Shown here one piece after another: positions 54,121 to 62,558 of a stretch of DNA of 64,000 nucleotides; the stretch's first letter is position 1, and the number at the start of each line of letters is the position of its first letter. Made by a program: the position numbers and the translations under genes. Below the pieces are notes generated by a model. The model made no database searches and was not told the origin of the DNA. It saw only the letters and a list, made by a program, of their open reading frames with translations. The DNA comes from Rhodopseudomonas pentothenatexigens (GTDB lineage Bacteria > Pseudomonadota > Alphaproteobacteria > Rhizobiales > Xanthobacteraceae): assembly GCF_900218015.1 (NCBI RefSeq), contig NZ_UFQQ01000006.1, forward strand, positions 1 through 64,000. Direction: 5' to 3'.

Positions 54121-55401
54121 TCACACCAGGATCACCCGGATGTCGTTGACATTAGTGAGCGTCGGCCCGGTGACGACGAGATCGCCGGTTTGCTCGAACA
54201 AGCCGGTGGCGTCGTTGTCGGCGAGGTAGGCGGCCGGGTCGAGCTTCCGTTCCGCGATTGTCGCGAAGGTGCGGGCATCGATGATCGCGCCGGCGGGATC
54301 GTCGGCGTTGCCGGCGCCGCCGTCGGCACCGTCGGTGTCGGCTGCGAGCGCGGCGATGTCGGACAGATCCGACAGCTGCTGCGCCAGCGCCAGCCCGTAT
54401 TCCTGGTTGGGGCCGCCGCGGCCCTGGCCGCGCACCGTCACCGTCAATTCGCCGCCGGACAGGATTGCCAGCTTGCGCCCCGCAGCCCGAGCCTCCCGCG
54501 CGAGCCGGGCATGCGTGGCTGCAACGTCCCGGGCCTCGCCTTCGAGATCGGCGCCGAGATCGGCGACCTCGTAGCCGGCGTCGCGCGCGACTTGGATCGC
54601 CGCATCGAGCGACTGCCGCGGCCGCGCGATGATCTCGAACCGCGCGCGCGCGAACGCGGCATCGCCATCCTTGCAGCTTTCGTTGCGCTGATCGTTCAGC
54701 GCGGCGGCGACCGCCGGATCGAGCTGCAGATCGTAGCGGGCCACCAGCGCACGGGCATCGGCCAGCGTGGTCGGGTCCGGCACCGTCGGGCCCGATGCGA
54801 TTGCGGACGGCTCGTCGCGCGGCACGTCGGAGATCGCCAGCGTCACTATCTCTCCGGCGTGCTGGCCGGCGCGGGCGAGGCGGCCGCCTTTGATCCGCGA
54901 CAGGTGCTTTCGGACGGTGTTGACCTCGCCGATCGGCGCGCCGGAGCGCAGCAGCGCGCGGGTGGCCTGCTGCTTCTGCGCCAGCGTCACACCTTCGGCC
55001 GGAGCGATCCAGTTGGCCGAACCCCCGCCCGACAGCAGCACCAGCAGCAGATCATCCGGCGTCGCGGTGGCGGCTAGGTCGAGGCTGGTCTCTGCGCCGC
55101 GGATGCCGGCGGCATCCGGCATCGGGTGTCCGGCCTCGATCACCTCGACGCGGCGGGTCGGCACGCGGTGGCCATGGCGCGTGGTGGCGATGCCGGCCAG
55201 CCGCGACGGTTCCAGTCCCAATGTGTCGAGGTAGTGCCGCTCGGCGGCGGCGGCCATCGCGGCGGCACCCTTGCCGGCTGCGAGGCAGATGATCCGGCCA
55301 CGCGGCGCCGGCGGCAGATGCGCGGCGAGAATGCGGTCGGGATGCGCGGCGGCGACGGCCGCATCGAAGATGGCGCGGAGCAGCGGGCGATGATCGATCA
55401 T
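54121..55401 (-). CDS. Glycerate 2-kinase (MOFRL family)
   Basis: This is a 426-residue protein of the GckA/TtuD family, often mislabelled hydroxypyruvate reductase. Family segments are LLVLLSGGGSANWIAPAEGV, IGEVNTVRKHLSRIKGGRLA and AILSGGELTVTVRGQGRGGP, followed by NQEYGLAL. The C-terminal MOFRL domain ends with ALAADTDGADGGAGNADDPA and GDLVVTGPTLTNVNDIRVIL. It phosphorylates D-glycerate to 2-phosphoglycerate, linking glyoxylate, tartronate or serine-cycle carbon to glycolysis. It stands alone between two repeats. Confidence 0.9.
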   Translation of the reverse strand: MIDHRPLLRAIFDAAVAAAHPDRILAAHLPPAPRGRIICLAAGKGAAAMAAAAERHYLDTLGLEPSRLAGIATTRHGHRVPTRRVEVIEAGHPMPDAAGIRGAETSLDLAATATPDDLLLVLLSGGGSANWIAPAEGVTLAQKQQATRALLRSGAPIGEVNTVRKHLSRIKGGRLARAGQHAGEIVTLAISDVPRDEPSAIASGPTVPDPTTLADARALVARYDLQLDPAVAAALNDQRNESCKDGDAAFARARFEIIARPRQSLDAAIQVARDAGYEVADLGADLEGEARDVAATHARLAREARAAGRKLAILSGGELTVTVRGQGRGGPNQEYGLALAQQLSDLSDIAALAADTDGADGGAGNADDPAGAIIDARTFATIAERKLDPAAYLADNDATGLFEQTGDLVVTGPTLTNVNDIRVILV

Positions 55402-55455
55402 GCGCCCGTTGTGGCAGGCGCGCCCCGGGCCGGCAAGTGACGGCCGCCTCAGGCC

Positions 55456-55553
55456 GTCATCCCGGGCGCTCGCGCAGCGAGCGAACCGGGATCCAGAGGT
55501 TCAGGGCAGTTCGGGATTCCGGGTTCGCCGCTCCGCGGCGCCCCGGAATGACG
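55456..55553. repeat. Palindromic intergenic repeat, family A
   Basis: This 98-bp element opens GTCATCCCGGGCGCTCGCGC and closes CGCTCCGCGGCGCCCCGGAA, TGAC, with arms CCGGGATCC and GGGATTCCGGGTTC. It lies between the glycerate kinase and binding-protein genes. Confidence 0.82.
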
Positions 55554-55568
55554 GTGCGTGTGAAGCTA

Positions 55569-56804
55569 CTAGCCGCCGTTCGGCGAGTGCACTTCGCCTT
55601 CGATCACGTCGCCGAACAGCTTCCAGTTCTCGCCTTCGAACCGCATCATCTGCAACTGCTCGATCGGTGCGAAGTCGGTCGCCGAGGTGTTCAGCGTGAT
55701 GCCGGGCAGCAACCCGCCGAGCTGCACGCCCTTGAGGTTCGCCGCCTGCTTCATCACGTTCTCACGGCTGAGGTCGTCGCCGCACTGCTTGATCAGCACC
55801 GCAACGGTCTCGGCGATGTTGTAGCCGGTGGTGAACGAACTGTCGGCCCGGCTGGCGTCCGGCGCGTACTTGGCCATGAACTCGTAATACGCCTTCATGC
55901 CCGGGTCGTTTTCCCACTGCTTGTCGGTGGCGTCCTTGGCGTAGGCGGCCGATACGATGCCCTGGGCGTTGGCGAAGCCGGCCGGCTTCATCACGCTGCC
56001 GGTGGAGGCCGAGACGTTCGGCACGATCATCATCGGCTTCCAGGCGAGCTCGGCGACCTTCTTGATGGTCTGCGCGGCGAATTTCGGCGTCGCGAAGATC
56101 ACCAGCACGTCCGGCTCGGCGGCCTTGATCTTGACGATGTGAGAGTCGACGGTCGGCTCGGTCAGCTCGTAGCTGTCCTCGATCACGACCTGCGACGCCT
56201 TGGCGCCGAGACCGTCCTTGAGACCCTTCAGATAGTCCTTGCCGAAATCGTCGCCCTGGTACAGCACGGCGATCTTGGCGTCCGGCTTCTCCTTCAGGAT
56301 GTACTTGGCGTAGATCCGGCCTTCGCTCTGGTAGCTCGGCAGCCAGCCCATCGTCCACGGGAAGTGCTTCGGATCGTTCCACTTGGTGGCGCCCGACGCC
56401 AGGAACAGATGCGGCACCTTCTTGGCGTTGAGATATTTCTGGATCGCGGTGTTCGACGGCGTGCCGAGCGGCGAGAACATGAACAGCACTTCGTCGCTCT
56501 CGACCAGCTTGCGGGTCTGCTCGACGGCCTTCGGCGGCGAATAGGCGTCGTCGTAGGAGATGTAGACGATCTTGCGGCCGTTGATGCCGCCCTTGTCGTT
56601 GATCATCTTGAAATAGGCTTCCTGCGCCCGGCCGACGCTGCCATAGGCGGAGGCGGGGCCGGAATACGGCACGATGTTGCCGATCTTGACTTCGGTGTCG
56701 CTGGCGCCGGGGCCGTATTTCTTCTGCGCCATCGCCTGGCCGCTCGAAGCGGTCAGCAGGGCGACGGTCGCCAGGGTGGCGATCGATCTGGAGAGGGCCG
56801 ACAT
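55569..56804 (-). CDS. ABC transporter substrate-binding protein (LivJ type), orphan
   Basis: This 411-residue periplasmic binding protein starts at ATG 56804. A signal peptide of about 26 residues (LATVALLTASSGQAMA) precedes the mature start QKKYGPGASDTEVKIGNIVP. Family segments are YGSVGRAQEAYFKMINDKGG, FSPLGTPSNTAIQKYLN and DSHIVKIKAAEPDVLVIFAT. It belongs to the branched-chain amino-acid/aromatic-type group. No permease or ATPase genes are adjacent, so it may share membrane parts with another system. R. palustris has many such lone binding proteins, and the ligand is unknown. Confidence 0.87.
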   Translation of the reverse strand: MSALSRSIATLATVALLTASSGQAMAQKKYGPGASDTEVKIGNIVPYSGPASAYGSVGRAQEAYFKMINDKGGINGRKIVYISYDDAYSPPKAVEQTRKLVESDEVLFMFSPLGTPSNTAIQKYLNAKKVPHLFLASGATKWNDPKHFPWTMGWLPSYQSEGRIYAKYILKEKPDAKIAVLYQGDDFGKDYLKGLKDGLGAKASQVVIEDSYELTEPTVDSHIVKIKAAEPDVLVIFATPKFAAQTIKKVAELAWKPMMIVPNVSASTGSVMKPAGFANAQGIVSAAYAKDATDKQWENDPGMKAYYEFMAKYAPDASRADSSFTTGYNIAETVAVLIKQCGDDLSRENVMKQAANLKGVQLGGLLPGITLNTSATDFAPIEQLQMMRFEGENWKLFGDVIEGEVHSPNGG

Positions 56805-57028
56805 CAGGGGAAATCCTCGCTGTTGTTGTTGGTCTTGCGGCGCACACGCTGCGCTGCAGCGTTGGCAGTGCAGCGGAGGGTTAGCCGGTTCGGCGCGGTT
56901 GCTCAACCCGCGCAAGTTGCGACGGTTACCAAATTTCGCGGCCATTCCGTCGAATGGAAATAGATGCTGCCGAAGACGTGCTCCAGGCGCGCTGATGCCG
57001 CGCTGCGTCATCGTCGCGTCACACGATG

Positions 57029-58516
57029 CTAAGCCGCATCCGCCTTGTTCAGATGCGCGGCGACGAGTTTCAGGTCGTCGACGAAGCGGGCGTATTCGCG
57101 TTGTCTGGCCTCGGCGTCCGGCAGGCGCAGCAGATAGGACGGATGCACCGTGACCAGCACCTGCGGGCCGTCGTCGCGGTCGATCAGGTGGCCGCGATTG
57201 GCGTTGATCGGGGTGGTCTTGCCGAGCACGCTCTGCGCTGCGGTGGCCCCCATCGCCACCACCAGCAGCGGCTGCACCGCGGCGAGCTCGCGCTCGTACC
57301 ATTGCCGGCACGCCTTGATCTCCGGCGTGTTCGGCTTCTGGTGCAGACGGATCTTGCCGCGCGGCACGAATTTGAAGTGCTTCACCGCGTTGGTGACGTA
57401 AGTCTTGTCGCGGTCGACCCCGGCTTCCGCCAGCGCGCGGTCGAGCATCTGCCCGGCCGGGCCGACGAACGGCTTGCCGGCAAGGTCCTCCTTGTCGCCG
57501 GGCTGCTCGCCTACCAGCATCACGGTGGCGTGCGGCGGGCCTTCGCCGAACACGGTCTGGGTGGCGTCCTTCCACAGGTCGCAGGCGCGGCAATCTTTCG
57601 CTTCCTCGCGGAGATTCGCCAGCGTGTCGGCCTTCGGTTTGGCCCTCTTCATCGGCTGCTCCTGTCGCTGCGGTTTCTTCGGCTCTGTCGCCTCGGCCGC
57701 GACCATCGCATGCGCCTGGCGTTCGGCGTGTTCGATCAGCGGCCGGATCAGCGCCGCTTCGGGCAGATTGCGCCAATACTTCTTCGGCATCTCGGCCTGC
57801 ATCGCCTTGGTCTTCAGCCGCGCCGGATTGAAGATGCTGGCATAGTAGGTGCGCCAGGTTTGTTCGAGGCGATCCTCCGATGGCGCCATCGCCTTGGTGA
57901 CGCCGGGCGTGATCGCGATGGCGTGGCCGTCCCAATGCGCGCAGACGTCCGGTGTCAGGATCGACCATTCCATATCGGCGAAACGGCGGGCGAAGAACGG
58001 CGCGGCCAGCTCGACGATATGGTGCTCGGGCTCGAACCAGGCGACATAGCGCGACTTCGGTTCGCGGCCGATCTCGCGGAAGCGGACGAAGGCGTGCATC
58101 TTGTGCTCGTCGCGCCGCACCGCCTTGGCCATCGCCGAAAGCCGCGCCACGTCCGGGTCGGTCGCGACCTGCATCAGCTCGGGATTGGCGCGCAGCCGCC
58201 ACAGCAGTTGATACAGATATGCGAAGCGCTGCGGATCGCGGTGCAGGATCGCGGTCTGCGCCAGCTCGATGAAGCGGGCAGGGACATTGAAGGTTCGCGC
58301 GGGGGAAGGCGATTGTGCAGCGTGCGAGAACGGCGCGGCCGTTTCGGCAAAGGCTCCCGCATCCGGTGCCAACCCCGCTGCGTCGAACAGCTCGGGCTCG
58401 TCGCCGGCCACGCTCCAGGTGATATCCGCCGGTGCCACGTCCGCCAGCACCAGCTCCCGCGCCGCCTTGCGCCAGCCGTCGAAATCGGTCTCGCTGTCGA
58501 GCCGGATGCGGTGCAT
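57029..58516 (-). CDS. udgX: UdgX-type uracil-DNA-binding protein fused to a DUF4130-like N-terminal domain
   Basis: This 495-residue protein starts at ATG 58516; longer frames read into a family C repeat. The N-terminal 240 residues match the DUF4130 domain (probable DNA metabolism protein), with VAWFEPEHHIVELAAPFFAR and MEWSILTPDVCAHWDG. The C-terminal 190 residues are a UdgX-type family 4-like uracil-DNA glycosylase with VGEQPGDKEDLAGKPFVGPA at about 335-353, and GKIRLHQKPNTPE holding His392 at the place where UdgX forms a covalent bond with the DNA. HPSYLLR contains His458. UdgX excises uracil and stays linked to the abasic site. The gene follows a radical SAM gene on the same strand. Confidence 0.9.
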   Translation of the reverse strand: MHRIRLDSETDFDGWRKAARELVLADVAPADITWSVAGDEPELFDAAGLAPDAGAFAETAAPFSHAAQSPSPARTFNVPARFIELAQTAILHRDPQRFAYLYQLLWRLRANPELMQVATDPDVARLSAMAKAVRRDEHKMHAFVRFREIGREPKSRYVAWFEPEHHIVELAAPFFARRFADMEWSILTPDVCAHWDGHAIAITPGVTKAMAPSEDRLEQTWRTYYASIFNPARLKTKAMQAEMPKKYWRNLPEAALIRPLIEHAERQAHAMVAAEATEPKKPQRQEQPMKRAKPKADTLANLREEAKDCRACDLWKDATQTVFGEGPPHATVMLVGEQPGDKEDLAGKPFVGPAGQMLDRALAEAGVDRDKTYVTNAVKHFKFVPRGKIRLHQKPNTPEIKACRQWYERELAAVQPLLVVAMGATAAQSVLGKTTPINANRGHLIDRDDGPQVLVTVHPSYLLRLPDAEARQREYARFVDDLKLVAAHLNKADAA

Positions 58517-58570
58517 GGTGGTGATCGCTTCGTCTCCTTGTTCAATTAGTTGAGGACCACTTTTCAACGC

Positions 58571-58657
58571 GTCATGGCCGGGCTCGTGCCGGCCATCCAC
58601 GTTTTTTGCCGGACGCACCGGAAGGCGTGGATGCCCGGGACAAGCCCGGGCATGACG
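58571..58657. repeat. Palindromic intergenic repeat, family C
   Basis: This 87-bp element opens GTCATGGCCGGGCTCGTGCC and closes GATGCCCGGGACAAGCCCGG, GCATGAC. It lies in the 166-bp gap between the radical SAM and udgX genes, inside the likely operon. Confidence 0.85.
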
Positions 58658-58682
58658 GAGGTTGTTACTTGGTCGCGGGCCT

Positions 58683-59933
58683 CTAAAACCCAAATCCCAG
58701 TTGCTGCGCCTTCGGCCGAAACCGCTCCGCCAGCCTTGCGCCGTCGAGTTGGTAAGCCGGCGGGCGGTGGTCGGGGAGAACGATGAACGGCAGCGCCTTG
58801 TTCCGTGGGATGTGGAGTTTGGCGAGGTCCGCGCTGCGGATCGCGCTGTGGCGGCGGGTGTCGATGATGCGGTCGACCGCCTTGCGGCCGAAACCCGGAA
58901 TGCGCAGCAATTCCTCGCGGCTGGCGCGGTTGACGTCGAGCGGGAAGCGGTCGCGGTGGCGCAGCGCCCAGGCGAGCTTCGGGTCCATCTCCAGCGACAG
59001 CATGCCGGCGGCGGGATCGATGATCTCGCCGGCGTCGAAGCCGTAGAACCGCATCAGCCAGTCGGCCTGGTACAGCCGATGCTCGCGCACCAGCGGCGGT
59101 GCCTGCAGCGGCAGCGCCCGGCTGGAATCCGGGATCGGGCTGAACGCCGAGTAGTACACCCGCTTCAGATTGTACGAGCCGTAAAGGTTCGCGCTGGTGT
59201 CGAGGATGGTCTGGTCGGTGGCGCTGTCGGCGCCGACGATCATCTGCGTGCTCTGGCCGGCCGGTGCGAAGCGCGGCGGCTTGGCGCGGGTGGGTGTCTT
59301 CCGTGCCTCGGCCTTGGCCTCGGTCGCTTCATCCAGCTTCAGCCGCAGCCGGCCCATGGTGCGGCGGATGGCGCGGACGTCCTTTTCCGGCGCCAGCTTT
59401 GCCAGGCTGGTCTCCTCCGGCACCTCGATGTTGATGCTGAGACGGTCGGCATAGCGGCCGGCCTTGGCGATCAGCGCGTCGTCGGCTTCCGGAATCGTCT
59501 TCAGATGAATGTAGCCGCGGAACTGATGCTCCTCCCGGAGGCGCCGCGCCACTTCGACGATCTGCTCCATGGTGTAGTCGGCGCTGCGGATGATGCCCGA
59601 GGACAGGAACAGCCCCTCGATGTAGTTGCGGCGATAGAAGTCGAGCGTGAGCTGCACCACCTCGTCGACGGTGAAGCGGGCACGCGGCACGTTCGACGAC
59701 GCACGGTTGACGCAGTACAGGCAGTCATAGGCGCAGGCGTTGGTCAGCAGCACCTTGAGCAGCGAGATGCAGCGGCCGTCCGGCGCATAGGAATGACAGA
59801 TCCCCATGCCGGGCGCGGTCGAGCCGAGCCCCTTGCCGTCCCGACTGTCGCGTTTCTCCGTCCCGCTGGAGGCGCAGGAGGCGTCGTATTTCGCCGCGTC
59901 CGCCAGGATGGCCAGCTTGCGCTGCACGTCCAT
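58683..59933 (-). CDS. Radical SAM protein linked to uracil-DNA repair (TIGR03916-type)
   Basis: This 416-residue radical SAM protein starts at ATG 59933. The [4Fe-4S] motif is Cys67-Ala-Tyr-Asp-Cys71-Leu-Tyr-Cys74 (LLTNACAYDCLYCVNRASS), the CX3CX2C pattern. The C-terminal part has a helix-hairpin-helix-like DNA-binding segment (EELLRIPGFGRKAVDRIIDT). Members of this family are annotated as putative DNA modification/repair radical SAM proteins and are usually linked to a UDG-family gene, as here with udgX downstream. The reaction is unknown. An SOS box lies 94 bp upstream, so the pair is probably induced by DNA damage. Confidence 0.9.
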   Translation of the reverse strand: MDVQRKLAILADAAKYDASCASSGTEKRDSRDGKGLGSTAPGMGICHSYAPDGRCISLLKVLLTNACAYDCLYCVNRASSNVPRARFTVDEVVQLTLDFYRRNYIEGLFLSSGIIRSADYTMEQIVEVARRLREEHQFRGYIHLKTIPEADDALIAKAGRYADRLSINIEVPEETSLAKLAPEKDVRAIRRTMGRLRLKLDEATEAKAEARKTPTRAKPPRFAPAGQSTQMIVGADSATDQTILDTSANLYGSYNLKRVYYSAFSPIPDSSRALPLQAPPLVREHRLYQADWLMRFYGFDAGEIIDPAAGMLSLEMDPKLAWALRHRDRFPLDVNRASREELLRIPGFGRKAVDRIIDTRRHSAIRSADLAKLHIPRNKALPFIVLPDHRPPAYQLDGARLAERFRPKAQQLGFGF

Positions 59934-60026
59934 GCTTGGAATCTCCTTGATTCATCTCGCGAAAAAAATTGCCGCCAGACCTCGGTGCGATCCCGATTGA
60001 CTCCGCCCGGGAGCAGGGATTTATTA

Positions 60027-60041
60027 GAACATATCATGAAC
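60027..60041 (-). promoter_or_regulatory. Alphaproteobacterial SOS (LexA) box between rSAM/udgX and imuA
   Basis: Plus-strand GAAC-ATATCAT-GAAC is, on the minus strand, GTTC-ATGATAT-GTTC: a perfect match to the direct-repeat SOS box of alphaproteobacteria (GTTC-N7-GTTC). It lies 94 bp from the radical SAM start and 61 bp from the imuA start, in the only gap between the divergent genes, so LexA may control both. Confidence 0.88.
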
Positions 60042-60102
60042 AAATGAGCCGGCAACGGGTTCATCGAATCCGAAAAAACGGCAACGGACAAAGGAGCGGC
60101 GC

Positions 60103-60888
60103 ATGGACGGCGCCCGCCTCGGTATGCTTGCGCGCCTGCAGGGCGAGATCGACCGGCTGGAAAGCGGGACGGCGGAGACGCTGCGCCGCGTGCCGCTCGG
60201 CCATGACGGCGTGGATGCGGTGCTGCACGGCGGCCTGATGCAGGGCGCGCTGCACGAAGTGTTCTGCGACGGCCGTCACGCCTCCGCGGCAACCGGCTTC
60301 ATCGCCGGCGTGGCGCAACTGCTCGCGGAGGCGCGCTATCTGCTCTGGATCCGCCAGGATTTTTCCGCGCGCGAGAACGGCGAGCTGGCGATGGCAGGCC
60401 TCGCCGAACTCGGCTTCGACCCGCGCCGGTTGGTGATGGTACGCGCGCACGATGCCGACAGTGCGCTGCGCGCCTCTGCCGATGCGCTGGCCTGCAGCGG
60501 CCTCGGCGCGGTGATCACCGAGCTGTGGGGCGAGACCCGCGCGTTCGATGCCGTCGCCTCGCGCAAACTGACGCTGGCGGCGCAGCAGTCCGGCGTCTCC
60601 GCCTTGATGCTGCGGATCGCCGCCGCCCCGCAGGCCTCCACCGCCGAGACGCGCTGGGTGGTGCGCGCGGCGCATTCGCCGCCGATCGAAGGCTGGGGCG
60701 CCCCGGTGCTCGATACCTCGCTTGTTCGCAATCGTCGCGGCCAGACCGGTCGCTGGATCATGGAATGGAATTGTGATGCGTGCCGCTTCCGTGAACCGCA
60801 GACGCATTCTCGGCCTGTGGCTGCCGAGGCTGTCGACCGACCGGGTCGAACGTCAGTCGCTGTCTCCGAGCAGCGCCTCGCCGGCTGA
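60103..60888 (+). CDS. imuA: ImuA, SOS mutagenesis protein (RecA-like)
   Basis: This 261-residue RecA/SulA-like accessory protein is encoded from ATG 60103 with AAGGAG seven bases upstream. Typical segments are MDGARLGMLARLQGEIDRLE, GHDGVDAVLHGGLMQGALHE and LLWIRQDFSARENGELAMAG. ImuA belongs to the ImuA-ImuB-DnaE2 mutasome that carries out error-prone synthesis after DNA damage. An SOS box lies upstream. The imuB frame starts 113 bp before the imuA stop, so the two are translationally coupled. Confidence 0.92.
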   Translation: MDGARLGMLARLQGEIDRLESGTAETLRRVPLGHDGVDAVLHGGLMQGALHEVFCDGRHASAATGFIAGVAQLLAEARYLLWIRQDFSARENGELAMAGLAELGFDPRRLVMVRAHDADSALRASADALACSGLGAVITELWGETRAFDAVASRKLTLAAQQSGVSALMLRIAAAPQASTAETRWVVRAAHSPPIEGWGAPVLDTSLVRNRRGQTGRWIMEWNCDACRFREPQTHSRPVAAEAVDRPGRTSVAVSEQRLAG

Positions 60889-62374
60889 CGCTGCGCGCAC
60901 GCCCCGCGTGGTCGCCGCCAAGCGCGACAACGCGCTGGTGGTGGTGGCGTGCGACGCGCGCGCCAGCCGGGGCGGGGTGCTGCCCGGGATGCCGCTCGCC
61001 ACCGTGCGGGCGATGCATCCGGCGCTCGATGTGATCGATCATGATCCGCACGCCGATGCGGTGCTGCTGAATGCAATCGCCGACTGGTGCGATCGCTTCA
61101 CGCCGCTGGTGGCGCTCGACGGCGCCGACGGGCTGCTGCTCGATATCACCGGTTGCGCGCATCTGTTCGGCGACGAGGCGAAGCTCCTCAACACGCTGAC
61201 CGCGGCGCTGACGCGGCAGGGCTTTGCGGTCAGCGCCGCGATCGCCGGCACCGCGGTGGCGGCGCGGGCGCTGACCCGCGGCGGCTCCGGCCTGATCGTC
61301 GCGCCGGGCGACGAGCCGCGCGCGGTGGCGCCGCTGCCGGTGGCGGCGCTCGGGGTCGATGAGGCGATCGTGCGCGGTCTGCGCCGCGCCGGGCTCAAGA
61401 CCGTCGGCGAGGTGCTGGCGCGGCAGCCGTCCGAACTCGCGGCACGGTTCGGCGAAGGGTTCGTCGCGGTGCTGCGCCAGGCGACCGGCGAGGACGACGC
61501 GCCGATCTCGCCGCGGCGGCCGGCGCCGGACTACGTGGTCGACAAGAATTTTCCCGAACCGGTCGCGACCACCGAGGTCATTCTGCCGACGCTGCTGGCG
61601 CTGGCGCGGCTGCTGATCGCCGCGATGGAGCGGAGTGGCAAGGGTGCGCGGCAGCTCACCGCCAGCCTGTTCCGCAGTGATGGCGCGGTGCGCAGCATCA
61701 GCGTCGAGACCGGACAGCCGGTGACGCGGGTCGAGGTGGTGCAGCGGCTGTTCGCCGAAAAGCTCGATGCGCTGAACGATCCGCTCGATCCCGGTTTCGG
61801 TTTCGATCTGATCCGGCTCGCCGCCAGCGTCAGTGTGGCGGTGACCGAGGCGCAGCGCGGTTTCGACACCACCGCGCATCAGGCCGAGGACGTCGCCCTG
61901 CTGGCCGATACGCTGGCGGCACGGCTCGGCGCGCGGCGGGTGGTGCGTTATCTGCCGCAGGATACGCACATCCCGGAGCGCGCCGCGCTGGCCGTGCCGG
62001 TGCAGCATTGTCCGCCGGAGCCGGGCGATGTGCCGTGGCCGGCGCGCGCCGACGAGCCGCCGCTGCGGCCGCTGCGGCTGCTGCAACAGCCCGAACCGAT
62101 CGAGGTGCTGGCCGGCGTGCCGGACGGCCCGCCGGCGCAGTTCACCTGGCGCCGCGTCATCCATCGCGTCGCCCGCGCCGAAGGCCCGGAGCGGATCGCG
62201 ACAGAGTGGTGGCGCGCCGCCGAGCCCGGCCTGACCCGCGACTATTTCCGGATCGAGGACGAGGAAGGCGCGCGGTTCTGGCTGTATCGCGATGGCCTCT
62301 ACAACGTTGAAGTCACGCCCCAGCCCGACGGCAGCGGCCAGCCGCGCTGGTACATGCATGGGCTGTTTGCTTGA
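60776..62374 (+). CDS. imuB: ImuB, Y-family polymerase-like SOS mutasome subunit
   Basis: This is a 532-residue protein. The start at ATG 60776 (MRAASVNRRRILGLWLPRLS) is chosen over TTG 60722 because homology begins near RRILGLWLPRLSTDRVER. It overlaps imuA by 113 bp. Y-family polymerase segments are seen (TPLVALDGADGLLLDITGCA, GVDEAIVRGLRRAGLKTVGE and LARQPSELAARFGEGFVAVL). Catalytic acidic residues of active Y polymerases are not conserved in ImuB, which acts as a hub binding the beta clamp and DnaE2. It lies between imuA and dnaE2, separated from dnaE2 by a family B repeat. Confidence 0.92.
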   Translation: MRAASVNRRRILGLWLPRLSTDRVERQSLSPSSASPADAARTPRVVAAKRDNALVVVACDARASRGGVLPGMPLATVRAMHPALDVIDHDPHADAVLLNAIADWCDRFTPLVALDGADGLLLDITGCAHLFGDEAKLLNTLTAALTRQGFAVSAAIAGTAVAARALTRGGSGLIVAPGDEPRAVAPLPVAALGVDEAIVRGLRRAGLKTVGEVLARQPSELAARFGEGFVAVLRQATGEDDAPISPRRPAPDYVVDKNFPEPVATTEVILPTLLALARLLIAAMERSGKGARQLTASLFRSDGAVRSISVETGQPVTRVEVVQRLFAEKLDALNDPLDPGFGFDLIRLAASVSVAVTEAQRGFDTTAHQAEDVALLADTLAARLGARRVVRYLPQDTHIPERAALAVPVQHCPPEPGDVPWPARADEPPLRPLRLLQQPEPIEVLAGVPDGPPAQFTWRRVIHRVARAEGPERIATEWWRAAEPGLTRDYFRIEDEEGARFWLYRDGLYNVEVTPQPDGSGQPRWYMHGLFA

Positions 62375-62442
62375 GGGATGGACGAGGTGTTTAGCCCAGC
62401 CTCACCCCGTCATTGCGAGGAGCGGTGCGCACCGCCTCTCAC

Positions 62443-62523
62443 CGTCATTGCGAGCGTAGCGAAGCAATCCAGCTCCGTGCACTGCGCTGGATTGCTTCGT
62501 CGGCTTCGCCTCCTCGCAATGAC
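62443..62523. repeat. Palindromic intergenic repeat, family B
   Basis: This 81-bp element opens GTCATTGCGAGCGTAGCGAA and closes TTCGCCTCCTCGCAATGAC, with arms GAAGCAATCCAG and CTGGATTGCTTC. A half copy (GTCATTGCGAGGAGCG) lies just upstream at about 62409. It separates imuB and dnaE2. Confidence 0.85.
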
Positions 62524-62558
62524 GAATTCAACGATTGAGTTTTAGAACCGAGACGCCC

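Noticed and set aside
57029-58693. Longer start for udgX at 58693
   Set aside because: The extra 59 residues are the translation of a family C palindrome plus flanks. Homology begins at MHRIRLDSETDFD, ATG 58516.
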